The notes below the pieces were generated by a model. The model did not search any database. It saw only the letters and a list, made by a program, of their open reading frames with translations, and was not told the DNA's origin. A program made the position numbers and the translations under genes. From Phalacrocorax aristotelis (Eukaryota; Chordata; Aves; Suliformes; Phalacrocoracidae): DNA of 64,000 bases. Positions 50,001-60,846 of this stretch are shown here, piece by piece. The stretch is taken from contig NC_134276.1 of assembly GCF_949628215.1 (NCBI RefSeq), forward strand, positions 126,294,125 through 126,358,124, in the 5' to 3' direction. Within the stretch, counting starts at the first letter, position 1. The number at the start of each line of letters is the position of its first letter.

Positions 50001-53000
50001 AGAATTAGCTTTTCATGTCTCAGACTGCCTATCCATTTGCTAACAACTGGAGACAACCTGCTAGTTTTCTTCACAATGCTAAGCAACTTTTAGTCTAAGT
50101 ACAACTTTGCTTGGATTAGCATTGCTTTACTGAACTAAATCTTTAGAGTTCTGCTAAAAGTTTGCATCAGCTGTTTATGTGATGTATTAGGTATGTTTAA
50201 GTATAACTTAACATCTAGAAGTTTAGAAGAGGTTAGAATTAATGGGTTATTTAGAATAACTTCAGTTATAAGCATTACAGCGCCATTCACGTACAGATTC
50301 AAAGTTTTCTGAAAACAGCCAAAGAAAAAATGTGAATCCAATTAAGGCAAAATAGACATTTTCCAATATCATAAACAAGGACTATGTAAAAAATGCTCCT
50401 TTTCTACTAATGTGGGGAAAGCAACTGCTGCACGAAGCACAGAATTTGTAAATTGTTCTTAGATCTTTCAGAAAGGGAGAAGAGATGCATGAAAGTCACA
50501 GTGAAGTCCTCCAAAGACTTCGAAAATGACATCTGTAGAACGGTGCCTGGCCTCCCCCATAGCCACAACTGTTACACAAGCAGTAGGCCAATGTGTCCCT
50601 ATCTGCAGGGAACACATTTTGAAATGTGATCTAGAAGGGTCAGAGTAATGTGGGACCCTGGAAACAGGGGGGAAGAGAGAAATAAAGTAGATCACTTGGC
50701 CATCCAGCCATCGAGACCATCTTAGGAAAGTCTGTCCAGCACTACTACAAGCATTTTGCCATGACAGCTCACTGCTAGACTCCAAAAGCCAGCAAGTGAA
50801 ATCAAAGCATAAAATACAACCCAGTGCAGGTAAAAATCTCCTCAGGCTGTTCTTAATACTGAAGGTTTATCTAATGACATTATACTTAACACATTTTCCT
50901 ACAAGATCTCTTGAGAAAATTATTTCCCTATGGTTGTTCCAAGATGTTAGCTTTCTTATCCATTAAAAAGGTAGCCTGCACAAGTATTATATATACACAA
51001 CTGTGAACCTGATGAAATTTTAAATTAAAATTGTCTTGTATATTATAGTTATGGAAAGGAATAGTGACATTAGTCACATGTCTGAACTAGAAGCATCAGT
51101 CTCGCCATAAAAGACATTTCAGGAACATTTCAATAGCCCAAGTTTTCCAAAAGAAAGAGGAAAACAAACATATTTTCCTCTTCAAAACTGAATATGAACT
51201 GAAGGACAGGAGAAATGAAAGGCAGAAACGAGGTTTATAATGTTTATGCTTCATTTCTACTTCAGCAAGGCAAGCTGCATTATTAGTAAAGCCCTACTAG
51301 TAACTGGTCTAAGGAAAAGATTTTAGACGTGCAGGAGAAAGTTTTTTAAAATATTGCAAATCCAGTGCATCCAAACTGCAAGATATTTGCTTCCCCTGTC
51401 ACTACAATCAGTAGAGTTGATAGCACACTCAACCATGCTATCAATCCTAAGAACACTTATACGTAAATTTCAGCCTTACCATTTTTAGTTACCAAAAACT
51501 GTTTGTCTGTTGGCAGATAAGCCTTGACTTTTAGTTCTTCTCCTGAAGCCCTGTAAAATGAAGTGCACCATAAAAGATCAAGAATTTGATGATCTGCAAA
51601 AAAAATAACCTTTCCATTTTCAATTTATATCAGGAACATTTTATATACTCCTCTTGACCTATTCTCAGAATCTGTTCCCTGTGACTTTACTTTTGCCTAT
51701 AAAAAGACTTTGATGTAGGTATGGGGTCAAAAAGTTTGGCCATCCCTAAACTATGGAGTCTTGGATAAAATCTATTTTCTGCTTCAAAAACTACTTTCAC
51801 TTTGAGATAGCCAAGCAAAGACGGGTTGACAGAACAATCCGGTCTACACAAAATTTTCTAGGATTGGCAACGACACAGTCCCAAGTGTTTCTAGAAAGCA
51901 ACTTCAGAAAAAGCAAGAAATAGACCTCTAGAAATACAAAAACTGCCCAGAGTCACCAGAGCTCAAGTAACCTTTGCCAAGCTCACATTACTCAAGCATT
52001 TGCTTTCGCCTTCAGTGGTTTTAAGTTTGGAGTAAGAGCCTAACATTCTAAATATCCTGTTCCAAACTGCTGGCATGCAGGCCAGACTCAACTTCTTGCT
52101 TCCTCTGAAGGAGACAGTAAAAAGGCAAGAAACGATTCAAGGATAATAATTCCTCTTTCAGCTCTTCCTGGCCCAGTATAGAGCCAAGAATCCTGATGAT
52201 ACCAACTGCACAGAAACTGCCCGTGTAGGCACCAACTGATCTGTTTTATAATGCTGGATGCCAGCAAACCATGAGGGAGCATGTTATTTGCAGCCTTATT
52301 GTACATGAAAGAGAAGGGATTTCTGAGGGCAAGCACTGCACAAAGTGATCTGATGTGGACAACTTGAACAAATGTAATGAGCAAATGCTTGTCTAAAATA
52401 CCCTGATTACAACTAGTTCTTAGCAATTCCAGTTGGACACGGCCTTTGCTTTTTCCACCACCGACACTATGACAAGCTCAGGGAGGCAAACCACTACTGC
52501 AGCTAAGCACCAAAAGCACTCACAGTATGCACCAGCTTATTTCCCCTATGGCCTTATGAAAACAAAACTAAATAGTCCCAAAATAAATCCTCATCTCAAC
52601 TACTGCTACACAGAGCAATAAATAAGTCCCACCTGACTAAAAGATAGCTTCATCATAAAACCAAAAGTTCTACTGCAAGAGTCCATGTACTATACTGAAA
52701 GGAGACAACTGTGTAGTTACATCCAATGGAAACACATCAAAGCAGATAGGGATGTTAGCGTTCTACAGTTCTTTTGATTTTACTTACCATTGCCAAGTAG
52801 GGCAGTGGTGAACTAAGTGATCTCCAGCTGCAACAAACTGTTAAGGCAGGAAAAAAAAATTAAAAGTCCTGTTAAATATAGTGTAAAAAAACAATCTCAA
52901 ATTTTTCTCAACATTAATATTTCAGTTGTATATTCCTTTGATAGATTAATTATTTAACTAATAACCGTTTAGATCAGTTTGATGCTTTCTTTTGACTCCA

Positions 53001-56000
53001 TTTCTCAGCTAACCATGAAAACTCAAAGACTAAATCAACTTCACCTGAAGGAAATGCATCCTAAGCACAGTAGCAAATTCAGATAAAGTTTCAAAAGTCT
53101 TGTAACAAGCAAAAAAGTTTCCTAGACCCAGGAACATTGTTTACTTTTTGATGAAGAAGCTTTTATTATTTGCCACTCTTCAAAGTTTTACAGACAATGA
53201 AGAGCTTAATGTAAAAAGAAAAATTAATTCTCTTTTGGTGTCCAAAACAATTTTGCAGCAAGAAGGGAGACTGACATCAATTAATTGAACCAGTGAGAGA
53301 ACTTCGACAGAGGAATAAACAGGATACATTTTAAATAATAACCATCTCTATGATAGTTCACCACCGATGTTAACTAAATATGGACAACAAAGTACTTAGT
53401 ACATTAAAAAACTTACGTATAACTTTGTTCTGAAGAAAGAGCTTTTAAAAATCTTCACTTTACTTGTTCTTAGTATCAAAAGCTTTTATAAAATCATATC
53501 ACTATTTCAACGCGATATTGGACAACTCATGATAGACTTGCGTACGAGCTCAAAATTCACCCGAAGTCTAACCCAGTGGGCTTATTTTTTGTACACATAA
53601 ACAGAGGAAGGCAAGCCTGCATTTAAGAACAGTAATTTCTGTGGTCTTTGCACCAGTTACTTTTGAAAATAAGGTGCGTACCTATTGATAGAGTTGCTTT
53701 CTTGTCTTAAAACACCAGTTTTTAACAACATACTTCCCAGCTCACCAGAAGCTGTTGTAGAGTGACACAACACGCTTGCAGTGTGGCAGCCATTTTCTCA
53801 CCATGTCCTCCAAAGCACAGCATGTCAGCGTAGTGGAAAATGCCACAACATGCTCTGCATATGGATTAACATATTTAATCTCTGCAAAAGTGCTTTCTTT
53901 CACCCATTTTCCAATAAAAGCCTCTAGCAAAAGTGAAATCTTTACTTTAAAGAAAACAGTAATCCCTCACAGCACACATGAAAGTTTTAAAACAACTCAT
54001 TACCCTTTACATAATTATAAATAACACATGAAACTCCAGAACCATTTAAAATCCTCTGTTCCAGGAACTGGAATACTGTGGCACCATTTTTAAAATCTAT
54101 TATTAAATATGAAAAAAATTTAAAGTGTTCTTTGTGGGTCTGACAGATGCAAAAACCTAAAACAATGCTTGAAATTTCACTTGCGTTTTCTTCAGCTTAG
54201 GCAGCAAAATGATCTAGCTGGTTTCACTTTCTATTTCTCAAGCACTAATGCTATCTCATACCTGAATCAATGTTGCAAAAGTGGCAAGAGATCAATTTTA
54301 TGACAAAATTTTATTTCTACTCCTGGGAAGAATTATTTTTAAGATTGGCCTATACTTACATATAGAATTAAAACAGGTGTTATCTTTCTGAGGTATTAAC
54401 TAGTAAGAACTCATGACAGGCAAGAATTTGTTGAAATTAAATCAAGTACACAGATACATGAAGAGAGGGAGTAGGTATTGTGTTTGATTAATGAGTCATC
54501 TTTAGCCTCATAGCTAATTGATTCATGTTCAGAGGCAAGCCACAGGAACCCCACGAAGTCTATAAAATAGTCAACACCTCAGACTGAGATGCAGTTAAAT
54601 TGAAATTCATTACCCAAAAATCCAAACTCATGTGAAGATAACATCCTAGCATCATTATAGATGACTTCAATTCTTCTTCAGCAATCATTAACTATATAAA
54701 GACCAAAATCATCAGGGAAAATGAAAGACTGTCAAAGGGACAATCAGCATATCCATGCTCCAGTCCCACATAAATTTAACAAAAAAATAATCTTGCAGTA
54801 TAACTGCTTCCCTGGCTACTGTTTTGAAGAATCCAATTTATGCATCCTATCAGCATCCTAACTTTGTACAGAGAATACATACTGTTCACTGGTTTTTAAA
54901 TTCTGCAGACTGTTTAACGTAACATAGTGTGGCTCTTGCTATGTTCTGTAGAAAGTACCTTTTCTTTCAGAACTATTGCAAAGTTTTCTCCTATAGATCA
55001 AGAAGGGTTTAAGCATTAGTAGAACATTTGTCTAGACTTTCTCTGTAAAGAGTTATATTTGTTTTATTTACAAGATAGATCATAAATATATTATGTAATA
55101 TATAAACATTTATATACATACATTATGTATGGTTATCAGAACAGCAGAACACAGTGTTGCTAAGCCTGTTTTTCTGAGCAGTAATCTTCTGGATCATAGA
55201 AAGCACAAGCGCTTGCTTGTCATGCAACGTAGCAGAAAAATGCTAGGTATCATTGTCAGGAAAAATACTTCTGTGCACATTATCTACCTGTATCAGTGAT
55301 AATTCCATCTCTTCTTCACATTTGTGCATTCTGCGTCATTTTTCTTTCTTTCTACCTAACAGTCTTAACATTGTTTTCTTAAACCTCTGTAAAAACAGTG
55401 TATTTTCAGAACAGTAGCACTTCAATATGAGAAAAAGCAAAACAGGGAAGTCAAAGTAGCACTGTACAAACAATGTTTTTACTATTCTAGAAAAAAACCC
55501 TGTTTGTTTCTCTTTGCAGCAGATTCTCTAAAAAACTACAACTGCTTGGCAGCAATCCAAAAGAAAACCAGCCTGGAGCAGCTTATGGAGAAGTGGGAGG
55601 GGCAGGGGGGAATCACTGGATACTTGGTGTGGACAAGCATATGTAATGATTTAGCCAGAGCCTTGGAAACAAGGGAGGAAAGCAAGGACTGTTAACAAGA
55701 TACAAGTTCCCCTTTGAGTTGCTTACATGAAAGACTACTGAAATCAATATATTCCTGTTTTAGTCCTTAACTCCCATGACAAACAGAGCTGTTGACCCAG
55801 CAACAGCTTCCTTACAAGCTTTTCATTATGTGATACAGGAAAAAAGCATCCCACATTCGGATGTCAAGTGTCAACAGGAATTCTGCTGTCAATCTACTTC
55901 ATCTGTAGAGTAGAAAGCTTTTAGAACTTCCACTTTGTAAAAATTGTTTCAAGAATCAGTTTGCAAAGACATGAATTGCTTAACATAGTCATTTTGAGTA

Positions 56001-59000
56001 AAATTAATCATTGCTTTGAAAATACATTTTGATGTTTCTAAATACTTACTTCTTCCGGTGTAATTACTCCAGTTTCTTTAAACTTGGACTCCTGCAATAC
56101 AGAAAGTTTAGAAGTTTTGAACTCTGCTGACAAACCAAAGTACCCCACTTGACTGGTAAAGAAAAGCATCCGCTCTACTTTTGTCTTGGAACTAGCTCTG
56201 TCCACACAGATCTGTGAATCAGCTTGAAGGCAACCTCTGCCAGGGTTGACATGCAGCTTACTCCCATATCCTACAACGTAAGGACCAATAAAATTACTTG
56301 TGGCAGAATGCGGAGTATTATGAAGATGATGACATATACAAAGTAATTTTTTTTGCCACAGCCAATTATATCAATAATGAAGAAAAGATCCCCAGCAGTC
56401 AGGATTACAATTGCCAGTAAGAGACAGAAAACCAGTTGGAATCCACGATTGTCACAGTCAGGGCTTTGGGACTGTTCTAGGCACTCAACAACAGTGCAAT
56501 GTTTTGCAGTTAAGAAACTTCATTAAATGAATGACCAAACTTCTCTCTGTGGTAGGAAACATTATGTAGAAAGACTTAGTAATTATCTTTTTTTGGTACC
56601 CATTTCTGTGCCTTCATTATGCACCCCAACTGAAATGGTTTTGATCTTCTCACATTTTTTTTTTTTTTATGGAGAAGAGAATAGATGGCAAGCAGCAACA
56701 CTATTTAATTCTGCATGAAGAAATGAAGTACTTTTGCATTAAAGATGACTTCTATGAAGTTTAAGGATCAGCGTTTTTAGCCTATTCAAGCCTAGAGTAA
56801 GTGTATTTTGTTTCAGACTTCTGTTTCTGTTTTTTTCTTCAGAAAAGCCTCAAGCACCAAGGACATTTACTTAACTTGGACATTCTTGATGCTTCATCCT
56901 GGTGCATGCTATCACCTGTGCTATGTAAAAAGAAGTGAGCACACCTGTTTCATACAATACCAATTACATCATTCCTCCCTCATTTCTAAAGAGGTGACCT
57001 TTAAGAACAAGATTAAGATAAGCAAAACAGCAGTTGTACAAACACCTTAACATCACTATACGTTAGCAAGCAGAAATCAAAGAAACTCAAAAAACCCCTA
57101 ATTTAGCAATTTGGATTACTGTAAAACTGAGAATGGTCAATAACACATTATGCAACACCACAGTGCAGACAACTTACTGTTTAACCTCAAAATGAACTGT
57201 AAGTAGTAGGCAACATGCATAAATGTGTGTTTCTGGAATTACATAAGGAAAATATGTAAAATATCATTCCTCTGTTCCCCGAGGGTAAATAGTTTGCTTT
57301 AACTCTACGTTCTGTGGTAAGTAAGCGAGAGACACAGGTCTAGTTTCTTTCTAGAGTTACCAAGTTGGAGCACTTATTTCAACCCCTTGTAAAGGGAACA
57401 CATACACCTAACATTGTCACCTCCCATTTGTGGGAGGTTCTACTCTTGCTGCCTCCCAATACTACAGCTGGACACAAGAATTCCTCCACTATTACCCCAG
57501 CTGTGCAACAGCAACTGTACTATGGTAAAAACACACCACTACTTCACTGCAGCCCATATATGTCACACTGGTGAGCAACTCCAGAAAGGTCCACTATCCA
57601 GGCAAGAGCATACTACATACCACAGAGGGAAAAGTTCAATTGAATATCACTGTCTTCTGCCCAAATATCTAAGCTGCAGAGTACAAGCCATACAGAAGGT
57701 CACACCATAAAACCACAGGCAGAGAGGTTGCTTTCATAAACAATTACGGTAGAAGTAACTTTCCAAAAACAGGAAAGAACGTGAAAATTGATAGTGAAAG
57801 AACTGCTGACAAGCACTGACACACAAAGTTGGGTTTTACATTAAAAAAAAAGGTATTTGTAAACAGGAGGCAGGAAATAGGATGTCATTTAACAACTGCA
57901 GAAAACCACAATTTGTTTCTACCTAAATAAGCAATAGCAGGAATTATAACAAATGTGCTGCCCACCTTCACAAGCGGATTGTTACAACCCACTCTCAAGA
58001 AGCAGAGTGCTTTTCTACTACTTGCAGTTACTTTAGGGCACAGAGGCTTGTATTAATATAGGAATGCTGATACAGAGAGAAGCTACACTACATGACTTTA
58101 TACCTGCTCACATAATGAAGGCATGACTATGCGTTTGGTTTTTTTTTTTATTTCAGCTGAATAAGTTTCACTCTTATCCAAAATAACCGTTGCAATGCAT
58201 TCCTGAAACCAGGCTTAAGCCTATCAGTACATAAGCCCCTCTGGATTCTCATTCCGGGTCACACAATCAGTTAAAGTTTAGACACTTTAACAGAAAACAG
58301 CAACAAATAAGTTATTCCTCGAGCTGTACGACCAGCAACGCCTGGTCTTGGAAGGCCTACACCTCCCCAGGTGAACTCTCCCACCCCTAATGGAATGCTA
58401 GCTCAGCCTCCCTCCCTCCCGTAGGCCCCGCCACAGGACAGGGACCGATAACTTTGCCGCCGCAAGGCCTCCCCGGCACAACCTCCCCCTCAGCCGCGCG
58501 GGAGCACCGTGCCCTCGGAAACCCTCCGCCGGTTGCGTAAAGCCACCGCAACGACAGACTTCCTCGGGCCCGGACGAACGACCGGAGCCGCCGGGCGGCT
58601 TCCGGGAAGGCGGAGCGACTCCCGAGGTGGCCGGGCGCCCCTCGCGCCCCTCACACCCCACCACGGCAGCGGGGAAATACCCGCGCAGGCGGGAGAGGCC
58701 GTAAGGAGCTGCCGGTGGCCGCGCTGCGGGCGACATCTGCGGGGTGTGTGGGGGGGACAGGGGAACGGGGCCGCTCCATCACCACCTCCGACCCCGGCGG
58801 CACCTCGCCCCGCCACGAGAGGGCGGGCGCGTCCCGCCGCCCCGTTAACGGCTCCACTACCTAAGGCAGAGCGCACCTCCCCTCGCTTCACCCCGCCCCA
58901 CCCCCCCAGCAGGCTCCCGCGCCGACCGGCACCTTCAGCACGGGGGTGAGGTATTCGGCCACCTCCAGGGCCTTCCCCTTCACCGTGTTGATGACGTTCT

Positions 59001-59004
59001 GCAT
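34942..59004 (-). CDS. ATG3: ATG3, E2-like enzyme of LC3/GABARAP lipidation, complete
   Basis: Cytosolic E2-like enzyme that receives ATG8-family proteins from ATG7 as a thioester and passes them to phosphatidylethanolamine, helped by ATG12-ATG5. Twelve exons join in frame to 314 residues, the same length as human. Visible features: an N-terminal helix [20 protein letters not shown] (amphipathic, membrane-curvature sensing in the family), the acidic flexible region in exons 5-8, the E2 core from about residue 180, and the catalytic Cys264 in the HPC motif. It ends YDYTRHFTM. All introns are U2-type GT-AG except the last, which has U12-type signals. It shares a CpG-island promoter with SLC35A5. 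It is strongly conserved and shows no breaks. Confidence 0.98.
35024..36745 (-). other. ATG3 last intron, U12-type (GT-AG subtype)
   Basis: A 1722-bp intron with 5' splice site GTATCCTTTT and branch sequence TTCCTTAAC at 35043-35035, spaced close to the AG as minor-spliceosome introns require. It lacks a long polypyrimidine tract before the AG, also typical of that class. No other feature was seen inside. Confidence 0.93.
36746..36814 (-). CDS. ATG3: ATG3 exon 11, followed by a U12-type donor
   Basis: 69 nt, residues 265-287, [20 protein letters not shown] then GVH plus two bases of Met288. Acceptor TTTTCAG. The donor is CATAT/GTATCCTTTT, the U12-type consensus, with no usable U2-type donor nearby. 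Confidence 0.97.
37600..37735 (-). mobile_element. CR1 LINE 3' end, reverse
   Basis: Lies in ATG3 intron 10. Read on the plus strand it begins GGATCACAGAACGGCTATGG, then CATCATCTAGTCCAATCCTC and TGGTTTTGAATATCTCCAG, the reverse complement of a CR1 3' end. Confidence 0.8.
41127..41225. repeat. Possible ancient interspersed repeat fragment
   Basis: ACAAGAATGCCTTATTCTAT followed by CAAGCCAAAGGTCTACCTCA resembles an old LINE/SINE-like repeat seen in turtles and birds. Family not certain. Confidence 0.35.
41570..41800. repeat. Possible ancient CR1/L3-like fragment
   Basis: TACCTCTGTATCTTTTCCAG... then GATGACCAGAGCTGTACTGC, AATATTCAACATTTAGATTG and AGAGGCCCTATGCTGTTTTC follow the order of an old CR1/L3 family known across amniotes. 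Strongly diverged. Confidence 0.4.
42835..42937. repeat. AT-rich simple sequence (ATG3 intron 10)
   Basis: TATA/TTTATA-rich tract with several overlapping short inverted repeats. Simple sequence. Confidence 0.7.
43210..43337 (-). CDS. ATG3: ATG3 exon 10, catalytic cysteine
   Basis: 128 nt, residues 223-264, [40 protein letters not shown] and PC. The catalytic Cys264 codon is at 43214-43212. Acceptor CATATAG, donor GTAAGT, phase 2. Confidence 0.98.
44003..44158 (-). CDS. ATG3: ATG3 exon 9
   Basis: 156 nt, residues 171-222, [15 protein letters not shown] then [20 protein letters not shown] and [14 protein letters not shown], acceptor AACCAG, donor GTATAG. Start of the E2 fold. Confidence 0.97.
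44442..44543 (+). repeat. Dispersed ~100-bp repeat, copy 1 (ATG3 intron 8)
   Basis: TTTTGAACCCAGCAGGCAAT ... AGGTCTCAGTTTATGCAGG ... ends AATAATG. Clearly related to 46206-46308 in the same orientation, with scattered substitutions. Family not recognised. Confidence 0.8.
44917..44951 (-). CDS. ATG3: ATG3 exon 8
   Basis: 35-nt exon completing [12 protein letters not shown] (residues 159-170), acceptor TTTTCAG, donor GTGAGT. Human reads [12 protein letters not shown]. Confidence 0.94.
45463..45544 (-). CDS. ATG3: ATG3 exon 7
   Basis: 82 nt, residues 132-158, [20 protein letters not shown] then GEAADME, acceptor CCTGAAG, donor GTATTT. This is the acidic loop that in the family contacts ATG7/ATG12; it is the most diverged part of the protein. 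Confidence 0.94.
45955..46065 (-). mobile_element. CR1 LINE 3' end, reverse
   Basis: Lies in ATG3 intron 6. On the plus strand: CCATAGAATATCTCAAGTTG, GAAGGGACCCATAATGATGA, TCAAGTCCAACTCCCTGCTC, CTCACAGGACTACCTAAGAC. This is a standard avian CR1 subfamily end. Confidence 0.9.
46206..46308 (+). repeat. Dispersed ~100-bp repeat, copy 2 (ATG3 intron 6)
   Basis: CATTTGAACCCAGCAGACAA ... GGAGGTCTCGATTTATGCAG ... ends AATAATG. Partner of copy 1 about 1.76 kb away. It lies shortly after a reverse CR1 end. Confidence 0.8.
47554..47603 (-). CDS. ATG3: ATG3 exon 6
   Basis: 50 nt, residues 115-131, [17 protein letters not shown] (human [17 protein letters not shown]), acceptor TTAACAG, donor GTACTT. 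Confidence 0.95.
49610..49717 (-). CDS. ATG3: ATG3 exon 5
   Basis: 108 nt, residues 79-114, [20 protein letters not shown] then [16 protein letters not shown], acceptor TTTGCAG, donor GTATTC. Start of the acidic flexible region. Confidence 0.97.
51480..51550 (-). CDS. ATG3: ATG3 exon 4
   Basis: 71 nt, residues 55-78, [24 protein letters not shown], acceptor TTTACAG, donor GTAAGG. Human has [20 protein letters not shown] at this point. Confidence 0.96.
52788..52837 (-). CDS. ATG3: ATG3 exon 3
   Basis: 50 nt, [16 protein letters not shown] plus two bases of Trp55, acceptor TTAACAG, donor GTAAGT. Matches human exactly. Confidence 0.96.
55070..55130. repeat. AT-rich simple sequence (ATG3 intron 2)
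   Basis: Short TATA/ATTATGTA repeats. Nothing else is seen in intron 2 (52838-56049). Confidence 0.6.
56050..56091 (-). CDS. ATG3: ATG3 exon 2
   Basis: 42-nt micro-like exon, residues 25-38, [14 protein letters not shown], acceptor TTGCAG, donor GTAAGT. Identical to the human peptide. Phase 0 at both ends. Confidence 0.96.
56092..58932 (-). other. ATG3 intron 1, no gene seen
   Basis: 2.8 kb running from exon 2 into the CpG island; the last ~500 bases are GC- and CpG-rich. Open frames here are shadows or chance. Confidence 0.6.
58933..59004 (-). CDS. ATG3: ATG3 exon 1 (coding part)
   Basis: 72 nt encoding residues 1-24, [24 protein letters not shown], identical in pattern to human. The start has A at -3. 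Donor CTGAAG/GTGCCG. Lies in the CpG island. Confidence 0.97.
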
Positions 59005-59119
59005 GCTGCCGACGGGCCCCGCGAGGAGGACGACTGCCTCCCCCGCCCCTCGGCCAACGATCTCCGCGTCGGCGGCCGGCCCGGCAGCACCGCCCCCCGC
59101 CCCCTCTCCGCCGCCACTA

Positions 59120-59129
59120 GTCACGTGAC
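59120..59129. promoter_or_regulatory. Perfect CLEAR-type E-box GTCACGTGAC
   Basis: The 10-base palindrome equals the CLEAR consensus bound by TFEB/TFE3/MITF, 116 bases upstream of the ATG3 start codon. USF also binds CACGTG cores, so the factor is an inference. Confidence 0.75.
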
Positions 59130-59283
59130 CGCCCGACCGCCCTTCCCTGGGCTCATCCCACCCACCCCGCGTCGCACATACGTGACGACAGACACCGTCG
59201 CATCGCTACGCCAGCCCCGCGCCGCAGGTTGCCCCGCCCCTCAGCTGGTGTGTGCATCGAGGCGGGGAGGTGATGCCAGAGAA

Positions 59284-59301
59284 GGGGCGGGGCGGGGCGG
59301 G
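59284..59301 (+). promoter_or_regulatory. Tandem GC boxes (SP/KLF)
   Basis: Three overlapping GGGGCGGGG units. Further GC boxes are at 59231-59240 and 59351-59362. Confidence 0.6.
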
Positions 59302-59320
59302 ATGCCTAGGACCCATCGGC

Positions 59321-59330
59321 GCGCATGCGT
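59321..59330. promoter_or_regulatory. NRF1-like site GCGCATGCGT
   Basis: Nine of ten bases of the palindromic NRF1 core GCGCATGCGC, a common element of bidirectional CpG-island promoters. Confidence 0.55.
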
Positions 59331-59365
59331 ATCACCGCCACCCGTGGGAAGGGGCGGGGGCGGCT

Positions 59366-59371
59366 CACGTG
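59366..59371. promoter_or_regulatory. E-box CACGTG
   Basis: Core E-box in context CTCACGTGGC, about 48 bases before the CLEAR-like site at 59414. Confidence 0.5.
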
Positions 59372-59413
59372 GCTGAGAGGCAGAAGCGCCGGGGTGGAAG
59401 CTGTTCCCCCGCG

Positions 59414-59423
59414 GTCACGTGGC
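59414..59423. promoter_or_regulatory. CLEAR-like E-box GTCACGTGGC
   Basis: One base from the CLEAR consensus, about 130 bases before the proposed SLC35A5 first donor. Confidence 0.6.
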
Positions 59424-59539
59424 CGGAGCGGCGGGGAGGGGCCGGTTGTCCCAGAGGATGCGGGTGCGCGTGCCCGCGCAGGACGGCGGCGCGGGGAGGG
59501 CAGCCAGGGGGTGCGCGCCGCCGAGCGGGAGGGCCCCGC

Positions 59540-59552
59540 CTCGCCCCGGCAG
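59540..59552 (+). other. SLC35A5: SLC35A5 5' UTR exon, proposed donor end
   Basis: A strong donor CCCGGCAG/GTGAGG at 59552/59553 inside the CpG island is the likely end of a non-coding first exon, since the first coding exon has its own acceptor at 60693. The transcription start is not visible; another donor (GCGAG/GTGGGT near 59871) is possible. Confidence 0.45.
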
Positions 59553-60693
59553 GTGAGGCTGGTGGGGCGGGGCGGGAGCCGGGCGGTGCCCCCGTTTTGC
59601 GGCGCAGTGGGGAGTTCCGTGCGGGACGCTGAGGGACTGGTGCGGGGAGCCCAGTGTTGGGCGCTGACGGGGGTGAAGGGGATCGCGGTGCCTTACCGCC
59701 GGCCGCTGCCGCCTCGGGAGCCCGGCTTACCCCGCGCTGCCGCGGCCCCGGTCCTCGGGCTGCGGGCGCGCCTCGGCCTGAGGCAACGACGTGGCGGACA
59801 GCGGTCAGCAAAGCCAGGCGGGGGAGCGCTCGGCGGCGCTTACCGGCCGCGTTCCCGCCACCTGCTGCGAGGTGGGTGTTCGCCCCATGTCTCCCCGGGC
59901 TGGCGGAGTCGGCAGTCGGGGCCTGGTGGAAGCCGCTCTTCCTGCCGCTCCCGGGCCCGTTCGGGGCGCCGTGCTGCAGCCGGCCCTGCTGAGGGGGAGC
60001 GGCGCGAGCCGCGGGGGCCGTTAATGCATGTCGCGGCTGTGAGGGGAGGTCCCGCCGGGCAGCTGGCCCTCAGGGGCTCCCGCCCCCGCTCTCTCCTCCT
60101 CCCCCGGCAGAGGAGCCGGTGCTGGCCAGCTGCTAGCCGGTTTTTCACACTTGGGGCGCAATTATGGTTTGGGAGCCGGAGGACACGGGCACAGCTCGGG
60201 CTTTGCCTCTGGCGTCCCGTCCACCTGCTTCCCCGGTCTCCCGGGCAGAAGCCGGTGCTGAGTAAACCGCAGGTCATCTCTGCGATGTTGCTCTCGTGCC
60301 ACAGCTGTAAAACGTTTCCTCCTGGGATTAGGAACAAAAACACTTTTAAAAATATTTAAGAAAAATTAATTATTAATTCATAATTGAGTTAATTTATTTA
60401 ACTCTTAGTTAATCAGTATTCCGTAGGTGCACTCCTCTGACAAACTGGACCCTTTGTGCCACCTTCTGAGTCACTGCGTATACATTGTTCATCCCCCTTT
60501 GCTCGTCCTCATAGTATATCCTTCTCTCTCTTTTAATCTCTTTTTTTTTTAATAATAAAGAGTTAACTGTAGAATAAGATCATGGCTTGCAATCTTTAAG
60601 ATAACACAAAGCAGTAAAATAAGCACACTTCACCTTGTTTAACCAGTTTATGGAAGTACTATTTATAGTGTATTTTCATCTTGTCGTCCAAAG

Positions 60694-60846
60694 GGCATTG
60701 ACAATACAACAGCAGAATGAAGGCCAAGTGCTGCAGTCGATTTGTGTTCTGCTCCAAGACAACCATCTATACCTTTCTGCTTGGAGGAGTGTTTATTGCG
60801 TTGGGCTCAAGTCGAATCCTCTTGATGAAGTATTCTGCCAATGAAG
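60694..60846 (+). CDS. SLC35A5: SLC35A5 exon 2: short 5' UTR and residues 1-43
   Basis: Acceptor GTCCAAAG at 60693, start ATG at 60717 (A at -3), encoding [40 protein letters not shown] and ANE. The donor GAAG/GTGCTG is weak but required by phase and by the human join ANEE-NKYDY. Coding from 60717. Confidence 0.93.

Larger units (their letters stand above)
58400..60200. promoter_or_regulatory. CpG island / bidirectional promoter of ATG3 and SLC35A5
   Basis: An abrupt change from AT-rich DNA to dense CpG, GC boxes and E-boxes, centred on the gap between the ATG3 start (59004, minus) and the SLC35A5 5' exon (plus). No TATA box is obvious, which fits dispersed housekeeping initiation. Long open frames here come from the GC content. 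Confidence 0.9.

Noticed and set aside
59325..60359. 344-codon open frame on the plus strand in the CpG island
   Set aside because: Composition is Arg/Gly/Pro/Ala-rich as expected from GC-rich DNA; it crosses promoter and intron 1 of SLC35A5 and has no recognisable domain. The other long frames at 58398-60343 are rejected for the same reason.
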